Shown here: piece by piece, positions 1-8,287 of the stretch
How positions within the stretch are numbered: the stretch's first letter is position 1
How the letters are laid out: each line of letters begins with the position of its first letter
Assembly: GCA_963575745.1 (NCBI GenBank)
Contig: CAUYUJ010000716.1
Coordinates: 67,501 to 95,000 of the forward strand
Direction of reading: 5' to 3'
Length of the DNA stretch: 27,500 nt
DNA from: Prorocentrum cordatum
Lineage: Eukaryota; Sar; Dinophyceae; Prorocentrales; Prorocentraceae
Notes under the pieces: generated by a model
Databases searched by the model: none
The model's input: the letters and a program-made list of their open reading frames with translations, nothing else
Told to the model about the DNA's origin: nothing
Position numbers and translations under genes: made by a program

Positions 1-1
1 C

Positions 2-403
2 ATGGTGGTGGAGGCTTTCATCGTCCTGGCTTTCCTGAGCGGCCTATTGCTTGGCCACCTCACCAGACGCTTCGCGGTGGGGGGGGGCGTCGCGACTGCG
101 CCGACGTCATCGTCGTCGGAGCCAGAGCCTCTATCGGGGAGTCCTACGCTTTCGTCGAAGCGAGGCAAACCGTGCGGTGCATGCTCAAAGTTCGAGACGC
201 ATCGGGGGGCGCTCTGGCGCGCGACCTCGCCGACATCCAGCAGCAGTACGACCCCCGAGGCAACTCCACCGAGTCCGAAGCGTGCACTGTGGCACGTCCT
301 TTTTAGCGCGGTGTATCATGCGGAGAAGTGCCGTTACATCAAGAAGTCTGATAACGTGAAGAGTTTGGACCTGTGCCAGACGTGCGCGAGGAAGGACCGC
401 TAG
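2..403 (+). CDS. Cys-rich membrane-anchored ORF, possibly the C-terminal tail of a copia-type polyprotein (5' end open)
   Basis: The ORF runs from the window edge to TAG at 401-403 (133 codons from the first ATG) and may continue upstream. Residues 1-22 are a hydrophobic segment (FIVLAFLSGLLLG) followed by RR, which looks like a membrane anchor or signal. A Ser/Thr/Pro-rich linker follows, with one CxxC (CGAC). The C-terminus has a compact pattern YHxxxC then CxxC (YHAEKCRY ... CQTC). From general knowledge, dinoflagellate Ty1/copia-like polyproteins often end with a membrane segment and a similar His/Cys tail. Assignment to that group is my inference; no integrase, reverse transcriptase or RNase H is in the window to confirm it. 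It could equally be the last exon of an unrelated gene. Confidence 0.4.
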   Translation: MVVEAFIVLAFLSGLLLGHLTRRFAVGGGVATAPTSSSSEPEPLSGSPTLSSKRGKPCGACSKFETHRGALWRATSPTSSSSTTPEATPPSPKRALWHVLFSAVYHAEKCRYIKKSDNVKSLDLCQTCARKDR

Positions 404-1232
404 CCGCTAGTGTCCAGCCTGCAATTCAATTAACACGGGGAACTCTAGCCGCATGAGTCACTCAGGCGGCCACCCGAGTCAATCCCTACTGCGCATCTGT
501 TATAGCCTCCACCTTATCCCCGTCAGCGCGGGCTTACCTGCGCCCACGGCGGGCTTGCGGCAGGCGCTTGTGCAGTTCCTCTTGTTGTTTCGAAGTGACG
601 TTGCCCCAAATGCGCCATAATGAGAGGGCCGCAGGTGGCATCTCTGTTGCTTCCCTGTTGCTTCCTTGTTGCTTTCCATCATTCCCTTTCATTCCAAGCA
701 CCGTGCCATGCTGTCAGGAGACGCTCGCGGGTACGCTCAGCGTTTAGGGGCGTTGGACGACGACCATGAGGTCCCAGGTGATTTCAAGTACTTATCATAT
801 CACTGCAGTGTTTCAAGGGGTGCTGGCGGTTCTAGGAGGATCTAGGCTCTATGTCCTAGGAGGGCCCCGAGGAGGCTCTAAGACTCTAGGACCCTGAGAG
901 GCGCCCAAGACGCACACCACAGGGATCTAGGACGAAAAACCAGCGGGGCGAGAGAGGAGGGGATCCAACCCGTAACTCTCACCAGAGTCCGATAGAACCC
1001 CTGAAGAGTTTAGACCGCTCTGCACCACCAGCCTCTCCCTGTTGATTGAATTTGAGCGTCTAATGGTTTAATTATCGGAATCATTTGTGCATTTGTATGC
1101 CCTCCGCAATAATTGGCATTCGGGCTTGAGCCAAAGTGACTACCCTCAGTGTGTGATCTTGAATCGACTCAGCGAACGAACTACGACTGCTGCTTTGTTA
1201 GCCTACTCGGACTAGTAACAGCCAACTGACTC
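404..1232. other. Intergenic stretch, no gene seen
   Basis: No convincing reading frame on either strand. Positions 830-900 hold several copies of a CTAGGA/TCTAGG-type short motif (TCTAGGAGGATCTAGG). The last 30 bases before the gene at 1233 contain several AG dinucleotides (for example CAACAG-like TAACAG near 1214-1219) that could accept a trans-spliced leader. No TATA-like or other promoter motif can be argued. Confidence 0.5.
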
Positions 1233-3163
1233 ATGATGGCTGCCCCGTCGACCCCCGTTCCCGGCAGCATCATGACTGATGGGCCGCGCATGTGCTGCTC
1301 GTGTGGCGTCAAGAGCGACAAGCATGGCCAGGGTTGGGCCAAGTGCGCGGTGATCAACAAAGGGAAGGACTCTGAGCGCCGTGAGCCTATTGAGGATCTT
1401 TGTGACATTTGCCCGCTCGGGGTGGTACATGGCCAGTTCGAGTTCACGTCCAAGGCTGGCTTGGAGTCTGCGGTTCGCGCAAACCCCAGCGTTGGCGCTA
1501 GGGTCCACGCGGCCGGCCTGGCGGCCAAGGAGAAGGGCCTCGGCAAGCAGACGTACCAGATGCAGAGCGCCGAGGAAGTGACCAGCACGACGGCCGAGCT
1601 CGTCCAATGGGGCAAGCTCGTCGACAAAGATCAATTCTTAACCCAGTTCGGCTTCGACCCGGAGACGCAGGACACCAAAGAGAGCAGCATCGAGGGCCGT
1701 TGCGGGACCAAAACGGGCTATTGCGTCGAGGACGTCGAGGCTGGGTGCCAGGTCCGCTTCAGCACGACGTTTCAGGTCAGTGGGGCGGCCACCGTGCCGC
1801 CAGTGCGTCAGGTTCGTGAGAACCAAGGTATGGGCGTCTTCAAGCGCGGCGCTTTCAAGGTGGTCGGGACCGAGGGCATGCAGGTCACGCCGTATTCCGC
1901 CAACGACCTGGATATTATCAAGCGGGAGTTCCTTGCCGAGCAGGGCCGCGCGGTGCAGGACATCGCAGCGGCCGACGCCCAGGCCGGGGCCCAGGGGGGG
2001 GGGGGCAAAGGGGGGGGAATCGAAGAAGGGATGAGGGGGCAGGAAGGAGGAGCTGGGAGGAGGGAGGAGGGAAGAGGTGGAGTGATCCAGTGGAGTGCGA
2101 GATCCAGGGGTCCATGACCCATGGGCCATGGAGCTCAGACTGGGCTCCAACCTCCATCGCCTCCTCCCTTCTCCTCCTCCTCGTCCTCGCCTGCCTCCGT
2201 CCTCCTCCTCCTCATCCTCCTTTCTTATCCTTTCACCCTCCTCCTCCTTCTCCTCCTCCTGTTACCTGTTGTTCCTCCCTCGGTCCTACCTCCTCCTTCC
2301 TACCTCCGCCGACCTCCTCTCTTGCCTTCTCCTACCTCCTCCTAGTCCTCCCTCATCTTTCTGTTGCATTTGCTGTGTTGCATTTGCTCCTCCATCCTCT
2401 CTGCTGCTGCCGCTTCTTCTTATTGTCCTCTCCCCCGTCGTTCCTCCCTCCCCCCTCCAGGCCCCCGATGGATCCGCCGTGGCCGACGAGGGGCCTATGG
2501 GGGTTGAAACCATGGAGGTGATGCTCGCCGACGAAAACGGGGACGAGGCTGCGGCGACCCCCAGGAAGAGCTCGGCGGGCCGCGGCCGCAAGGGGGAAGG
2601 TCGCGGGGGCACCGCCGCCGGCAGGAGGGGAAAGGGGGGCGGCAACGGCATGGGTCAACGACGGCGCCTGTCCCAGTTTCCGAAGGGGCAGACCTACGTC
2701 AAGAACGTCGCCGACGTCCGTAGCATCTTGAATGGCAGCTACACCCCCAACATGGACTTGTGCCAGCTGCGTCGGCTGATGAACACGCTGACTGGCGAGG
2801 ATGGCAGGGTCTCCGACCCTGGGCTCTTCCAGCAGATGAAGACAGCATCGGAGCTCGCGGCGCACGCCGAGGAGATGGCGCCCAACAGGCTCATGCTGCT
2901 GGGCGACGCGACGCTCGAGGTCAGCCTCAAAGCGCTGAAGTCCAGCGGAGTGAAATTGCAGCTGGTGACGAAGAAGGGCTTGTGGCATCGCCAGATCGTC
3001 GCGGCCGTCAAGGACCTGAACTTCCAGAAGCTCACTCAGCTGTTCCTCGGCTCTTCCTCCAGCGGCGGCGACGAGGCGAGGGCTTGCCAAAATGAGCAGG
3101 AGGATCCGAAGGGTCAGATGAGGAGCAAGATGGGGCTGGGGCCCGGGGACAAGGGGGGAGGTT

Positions 3164-3204
<41 letters not shown>

Positions 3205-5833
3205 CGACGGCCCCCTCCGCGGCGGGAGCACGAGCCCCAGAGAGGCAGGGGGCCGAGGCGGCAGGGCACCCTCCACTTCACTTCCTCCACTCCGGCTTCA
3301 CTTTTTCCAGCCTCCGCCCACCCGCCATCCACTCGCCGCCCACCACCCGCCCACCAGTGGTGCGTGGGCCGCGTGGGGTGTGGGTGGTGGGCAGGTGGTG
3401 GGTGGTCGGTGGTGGGTGGGTGTTGGGTGGGTGGTCGGTTGTTGGTGGCTTGGTGGTGGGTGGTGGGTGGGTGGTGGGTGGGTGGTGGGTGGTGGGTGGG
3501 TGGGTGGTGGTGGCCCATCCCCACCGACCACCCACCGCCCACCCACCACCACCACCCACCACCACCCACCCACCCACCCACCTACCACCCACTGATTGGG
3601 AAATATTGCATACCTCACTCTGGGCGGACGTCGACCCTTTCGACAGTACGTGGCCTACCTTGATGCCGGAGGTCGAGATCCAGGACCGCGTCGAGTGTCT
3701 CTCGTACGTCATCGTCGACCTCGTACTCTTGCCAGTGGTGGTAGCGGGCAGCATGGAGGGCTACACCCGGAAGGTGCTGGCATGCTGCAAGGCCGTCCTG
3801 GATATTCTCGAGAACAACCAGGAGGAGGATCGTCTCCTCGAACCCTCCTCCTACTCAGTCCTACTCTACTCCTCCTCAGCCACTTGCCCTCCTCTACATT
3901 GACTCTTCTTTCCCGCCTGCACCTGCTCCGCTAGGATCTCGTCCAGATCAAGACGTGCTGCAGGGGCTTGGCTGCCATCCTCGACCCGCTGCCAGGTGCC
4001 TGCGGATCTGAGCCGGCGGACGTCGAGTACGTCTGGGCTGAGGAGGAGGAGGGGAGCCACCACGACGACCCTTCCAAGCACCAGAAGCGCATGACACTGC
4101 TCCGCAAAGCGATCACCGGGGACTCGACCGTCAAGACTCTCTATGCTCAGTGGGAAGCCTCCCTCTTGTTACCCGACCAGACCGGCGAGGTGGCCATCCT
4201 CAGGACAGCCGTGGACGCTCTCAAGGGTGACACCGCCGACGTGAGCAAGTTCCGAGATGTCTTCAAGTTGATGCCTAAGTTGCAGATGAACCTCCGCGAT
4301 GGGGCCCTGCAGGACATCGAGACTGAGGTCATGTCCTGCGTGGCGGAGCGCGTCAAGAATATCCAGGGCATTGACCAGATGGATGGTGACCGCCAGGCGC
4401 GCTGCTTAGCAGAATTCTACCCCGACGCTAACGCGTGCATGATTGGGTGCAAGCCTGGTGCCTTCAAGACTTCTCTGAAGAAGGAGTTGGGCGTGCTCGC
4501 GCCATTGCAGGCGGCCTCGCAGTCCCTTCAAATGGTCGTTGCTCTCGACAACGCGTGCAAGAGGATTGAACGCGGCCCTGGGGGTGGAGTCGCCCTGGCG
4601 GATTCGGTCGATGAGCAGGGCAGCATCAACGATGACTGGGCCAACCTCTTGGAGGCCAGGAAGGCTTGCCACGGCCAGAAGATCCCACCGCTTGCTGGCG
4701 ACGACGACCAGAGGAACATTTCGATCATAGCCTTCTACCGCCGTATTTGGGATATCATCCAGAGCCAACCATTCAGCGAGTGGCGCGGCCTCGACGCTTA
4801 TGGGATCACTCTCGTCACGGACATCGGCGACATGCTTCCTCAAGAAGAGCGTGCCAATGGCTTCGACATGGCTTTCCAGATGGCCATCCGCATCGTCGAG
4901 ATCCACTCCACCATGGTATTCCTGGAGGTGTGCGAGCCAGATGCCAAGAGCCAGGAGGTCCGCGTCCGGGGGTCCAAGCCCGAGTATAGTAGTACCAGAA
5001 CGTTGCAAATGCGCTTCTGACGGGGCGGGGTAAGATGCTGACCGAGGGCCCTCAGAGCCTCAGGGCCTCAGGAGAGGAGGGGGGCGGATAAGGCGAGGGT
5101 CGGGCCAGCGAGTGGGGCCCCTGCCTCCTGAGGCCCTTGGGCCCCGGGGCCGCCGTCGTCATCGAGAATCGCGGCTGATCGTTTTTCACCCCGCACTCAG
5201 GTCGACAAGCTCGCGCGCATCCTGCCCGTCAAGGCCCCCGCCGAGGACGACGCAGAAACGATCCGCATGCTGAGGAGTCTGACTGATGGCCTACGTCAGG
5301 TGAGACTGGATGCCAACGACCTCCGCGTTCGCCTCATCTGCGAATTCTTAGCCACGGCTGTAACTAACATCGAGTCGAACCAGGCGACGCTCGCGAAGAA
5401 CGCTTGCGGCGGCGAGAACGGTGCTTCATGGAAGCAGCCGTTGAACGCCACTTGAGCCATCGATGAGGTCCGCCAGGTGGGGTCCAAGTATCTCTTAAAG
5501 ATTGACGGCCAGAAGCTGGTCGACGACTGGAAGAAGGGGCTGGAAGTCGTCAAGGCGGCCCAGAAGCTGGTGCAGAAGTACAAAGACGTTGATGGCGTGA
5601 AGGAGTCTAGGGCGTTGAAGGGCACCGACGAGGCGATCGAGCAGTGTTTCGTTGTGGTGAGGGTCGCCAGGGTCACGATCACGGAGGCGCAGCTGCTTAA
5701 GTGCGAGGGTGATCTTTCGAAGGAGGATACCAAGAAATGGGTGAAGCTCCTGGCGTCTTGCGGCGCAGATCCCTCATCCATGCGCCCAGCGTTGTACGCG
5801 ATGCTGCAGAAGGTGCTCCAGGCCGCCGCCTGA
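1233..5833 (+). CDS. Six-exon gene for a large unrecognised protein with an N-terminal double-CxxC motif
   Basis: Proposed exons: 1233-1982, 2461-3099, about 3684-3821, 3935-4954, 5201-5383 and 5477-5833 (TGA stop at 5831-5833), about 1,030 residues. The start is the ATG-ATG at 1233, the first ATG of the open frame. Exon 1 has C21/C24, C38 and C57/C60, a plausible zinc site near MCCSCGVKSDKHGQGWAKC. Exon 2 begins acidic, then has a Gly/Arg-rich patch and helical sequence. Exons 3-6 are mostly helical, with no catalytic motif I recognise. Third codon positions are strongly G/C. All five proposed introns are phase 0 and sit at CAG|G or TAG|G. The start of exon 3 is the least certain: its frame stays open upstream to about 3615. 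If the last short intron is not removed, a TGA at 5453 ends the frame early. I do not know the function; it may belong to an expanded dinoflagellate-specific family. Confidence 0.7.
1983..2460 (+). other. Candidate intron 1 (GC donor, AG acceptor)
   Basis: Exon 1 ends CAG at 1980-1982 and the next bases are GCC. The acceptor is a long C/T tract ending CCCCTCCAG|GCC at 2460. The hexamer CAGGCC therefore occurs at both borders. The frame changes from ≡0 to ≡1 (mod 3) across it, so a gap in the coding sequence is required. The body is a G tract, then GGA-rich, then about 300 bases of C/T-rich sequence. A donor a few bases later, after the CAG at 1992-1994, is also possible. Confidence 0.55.
3100..3683 (+). 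other. Candidate intron 2, filled with GAC and GGTGGGT/CCACC repeats
   Basis: The proposed donor follows CAG at 3097-3099 (CAG|GAGGATC) and the proposed acceptor is ATCCAG|GAC at 3683. The coding frame changes across this region, so an intron is needed, but the exact borders are uncertain and the acceptor lacks a good pyrimidine tract. The intron contains a (GAC)n run at 3164-3204. A G/T-rich block at 3365-3512 (TGGGTGGT units) is followed by its near reverse complement at 3517-3592 (CCACC units); together these could form a large foldback. Confidence 0.4.
3822..3934 (+). other. Candidate intron 3 (GA donor, AG acceptor)
   Basis: Exon 3 ends CAG at 3819-3821, followed by GAGGAGGATC. The acceptor is a pyrimidine-rich run ending CCGCTAG|GAT at 3934. 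Both borders are phase 0 and the coding frame shifts from ≡0 to ≡2. Length is 113 bases. A GA donor is non-canonical in general but is reported for dinoflagellates. Confidence 0.5.
4955..5200 (+). other. Candidate intron 4 (GA donor, AG acceptor)
   Basis: The donor is placed after CAG at 4952-4954 (CAG|GAGGTC) because this repeats the CAG|GAGG form of introns 2 and 3. The open frame continues to a TGA at 5018-5020, so a later donor is possible. The acceptor is TTTTTCACCCCGCACTCAG|GTC at 5200, which is clear. Confidence 0.45.
5384..5476 (+). other. Candidate intron 5: 93 bases, multiple of three, containing an in-frame TGA
   Basis: CAG|GCG at 5381-5386 and CAG|GTG at 5474-5479 are both phase 0 in the same frame. 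Removing 93 bases deletes the TGA at 5453-5455 and keeps the frame. The intron body itself still reads like coding sequence apart from the stop, so a nonsense mutation (for example CGA to TGA) in a continuous exon is the main alternative. Confidence 0.4.
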
Positions 5834-7210
5834 ACCTGCAATGCAGGCGATGCGTTCACGATGCTCTTTTTTTTGCTCGCTTCTTGATGCTTTCAGGTAC
5901 TTGAGTCTTGAGTCGCTTGAGGCCGTGGTGGCGGCGATGAGTGAGCCATGTCGGCTCCGCTCTCTGAGTCTTAGACTCTGAGGCTCAGATCTTAAGTTTC
6001 TTTTCGCCAGGGCTAGCGAGTCAGGGCTGAGGCTCAGGCCCGATAGTGAGGAGAGGAGGGTCCTTCTTGACCCCGTAGGTTCGCTAGCCCCGATCGGGGC
6101 ACCGCCACCTGGCCTCGGGACCGAAGCCTCCAGGACCCAGGAAGGACGAGGACGGGGAGGATGAGGAAGAGGACGCGGAGGAAGGAGGAACCAGCCAGTA
6201 AGTCAGAATCTGTTGGACTGTGGGGCCCGCGCGCCCTGCAGCTCAGCAGATGTTTCTGCGTGCAGTCTGGTCAGGTGCATGTCAGTTTGTTTGCCTGGGC
6301 CCAGGAGTCCCCCGTCACTTGGCCCTTCCTCACCCTCCTCTCGTCATCTTCCTGGTCCTACCTGCTCTTTCCCCTCCTTCTCCATCCGCCGTCCGATGTG
6401 AAGCCCAGTGCGACTCGTATTTCTCATGCTAGATCGTACTTTTCCTTCAGTTCCCTCCTCCCACTCCTTCCAACCATCTTCCCTCCTCATCCTCCTCCCA
6501 GTGCCTAGGTCCTAGGGCCCGAGGCCTCTCTCCTCCTTCGCCTCCTCCTCCCGGCCCCCCCCCCTCCTGAATTTTCCTTCCCCTTCTCCTCCTCCTCCTC
6601 CTTGATGCCGCGGGCCCCGGGCTTTTTGCGTGCGAGCGAGCATCTAGAGTCTGCGTTCTTTTCGTGCTAAGTATTTTTGTCCAACCTTCTATTCTGCCAT
6701 CCCCCTGCCCTATGATAGGGGCCCTATGCCGCTCCTCTCCATTCTCTGTTCCATCCCGTCCCCAATGACCAACGCCGATGGTGCTGGATTTTTGTTACTG
6801 CTCTGCAGCCTCGGGCCCCGGCCCCCAGAGGAGCAGAGGAGCAGTTGATGTGGTTCTCGAGTTGGGGGTGATGGCAGTCTGGGAGGGTTTACGACGAGGG
6901 GGGCAGCTGGCCAGCTGGGTATATGGCGTGGCTACTGCTGCGGTAACATCGAGGATGGATTTGGGTGGGGGAGAACCGCGAATTTTGACAGCCAGGAGAG
7001 AGTGGACAGCGAATGAAAGCTCCACGCATGGCAGCCAGGCAGTTGCTGGCTACAGTGTTCCTGTTACTACTAACATGTGCGCGCCGGAACCAACGTAAAA
7101 TGATGTCCGCTTGTAGTAGCTGCTCCTTCCTACCTCCCTCCTGCTGCCGCTGAGACTCTCTGTCTTCTCATCTCAGACTTCTTTCCTCCTCCTCCTTCCG
7201 ACACTTTCCA
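5834..7210 (+). other. Intergenic or intronic stretch, mostly C/T-rich, no secure gene
   Basis: After the stop at 5833 the sequence is rich in short CTGAG/CTCAG motifs (5940-6060) and then CTC-rich (6310-6610). Apart from the small acidic exon candidate at 6134-6197, I see no supported coding region. ORFs at 6161-7098 are short and have no coding-like codon bias. Confidence 0.5.
6134..6197 (+). CDS. Possible short acidic exon
   Basis: The segment follows CCTCCAG|GAC and ends at a canonical CA|GTAAGTC donor. In one frame it reads a run of Asp/Glu (KDEDGEDEEEDAEEGG). Two other acidic exon candidates in the window (11339-11451 and 24925-25040) have a similar composition. The length is only 64 bases, so this is weak evidence; purine-rich simple sequence could produce the same peptide by chance. 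Confidence 0.22.
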
Positions 7211-7224
7211 GGCTCGAACCGCAG

Positions 7225-7989
7225 GTGAGCCAGGTGTGCGCCCCCCGCCGCACGCGACGCGCCAGGCCGAGCACCGCCCGTCCCTCCTGCGAGGTTGACG
7301 GGTGTATGCCATCCCGCGATGGCAGGGCGAGCAGCGGCCTTCGGTCGCGCTCCCCTCGTCGCCCTCCCCTGCTGCGGCTTCGTGGCTCTCTTAGCTCTCT
7401 TCAGCTCTCGGAATCGGCTGTCGCAATACATATCGCAATGCATAGCTCCCGGCTGGGGGTGGACGACCCCGCAGCTATCCGAATCGAACCTTTCCTCAAC
7501 CATGCCTACGGCGTCCACGATGTCGCTCGCCGCCTTCGAGCCCTTCAACATGCCGAAGACGACGAGCGACGCGCTCGTGTCGAGGCAGGGCCCTGCCCTT
7601 CGCACTTCCAGCGGTGCATGGACCACATGGGTCAGGCAGTGGCGTTGGCCGCAGCCCTGGTTTCCGCAAGGGCCGACTTCCTGCAGTTCACAGGCCAACG
7701 CATCAACTTCGCCAGGGGCGCTCTTGGGGACCTGCTCCGCGATGGCCCACACGTCGTTCCGCCGCCTGAAGATCTTGGCGTCGCTCCGTGGCCTCAAGAT
7801 CCTAGGTGCGTTCGGACCCAGGACTGCGCGACCATCCTGCGCACCTTCATGGACGTCCTTGGCATCGACCAGCCAGAAGTCGGGGATCCACCTCTGTCGG
7901 AAGAACGCGTTCGAGAAGCTGGATTTGCGGCAGGCGGCAGAGGCAGCGTGCAAGACAACACCCAGGCCAACCCCTTTGTTTGGCAGTGA
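7225..7989 (+). CDS. Doubtful reading frame, unrecognised protein
   Basis: One frame is open from about 7225 to TGA at 7987. From about 7580 onward it has balanced amino-acid use (for example ATILRTFMDVLGIDQPEVGD), whereas the competing +1 frame there is Trp/Ser/Pro-rich and looks like a shadow. The competing frame is nevertheless open from an ATG at 7319 (with a hydrophobic, signal-like start) through 8992, and its 7990-8190 part has excellent G/C third positions (DGPDFMYSEGLYNRPALLS). I cannot choose with certainty. One solution is an exon in this frame ending at CAG 7963-7965 with a GC-AG intron to 8287, joining the downstream gene. No domain is recognised. An in-register ORF also exists on the minus strand (7168-7953), which I treat as a shadow. 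Confidence 0.3.
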   Translation: MSQVCAPRRTRRARPSTARPSCEVDGCMPSRDGRASSGLRSRSPRRPPLLRLRGSLSSLQLSESAVAIHIAMHSSRLGVDDPAAIRIEPFLNHAYGVHDVARRLRALQHAEDDERRARVEAGPCPSHFQRCMDHMGQAVALAAALVSARADFLQFTGQRINFARGALGDLLRDGPHVVPPPEDLGVAPWPQDPRCVRTQDCATILRTFMDVLGIDQPEVGDPPLSEERVREAGFAAGGRGSVQDNTQANPFVWQ

Positions 7990-8287
7990 TCAGCACAGGC
8001 CCGACGGGCCCGACTTCATGTACTCCGAGGGCCTCTACAACCGGCCCGCGTTGCTCTCGTGCGACGCGGAGGGCCTGGCCAGTCAGCCAGGCACGGCCAC
8101 CGCGCGCTGGTCCTCCAGCCACCCGTGGGCGGCTGCTGGAGGGCCCGCTGGTGCGCGCCGTCAAGTGCGCCAGCTCCGCGCCGTGAGCCGGCGAGCTCTT
8201 TTCGCATCCAGTTTTGCTTTCTATGCCCGCTTGCTTGCAGTCTTTATTGTAGTATTCGGGTATCACAAGTCACCGCGGGCTTCTAAG

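Noticed and set aside
2353-3276. 307-codon minus-strand ORF
   Set aside because: Antisense shadow of exon 2 of the gene at 1233-5833; it is arginine/leucine-rich and ends in a poly-Val repeat.
3365-3592. G/T block followed by C/A block as a possible transposon with inverted repeats
   Set aside because: Simple-sequence inverted arms without defined ends or a target duplication.
3357-3595. Gly/Val/Trp-rich and Pro/His/Thr-rich ORFs
   Set aside because: Translations of the TGGGTGGT and CCACC repeats within intron 2.
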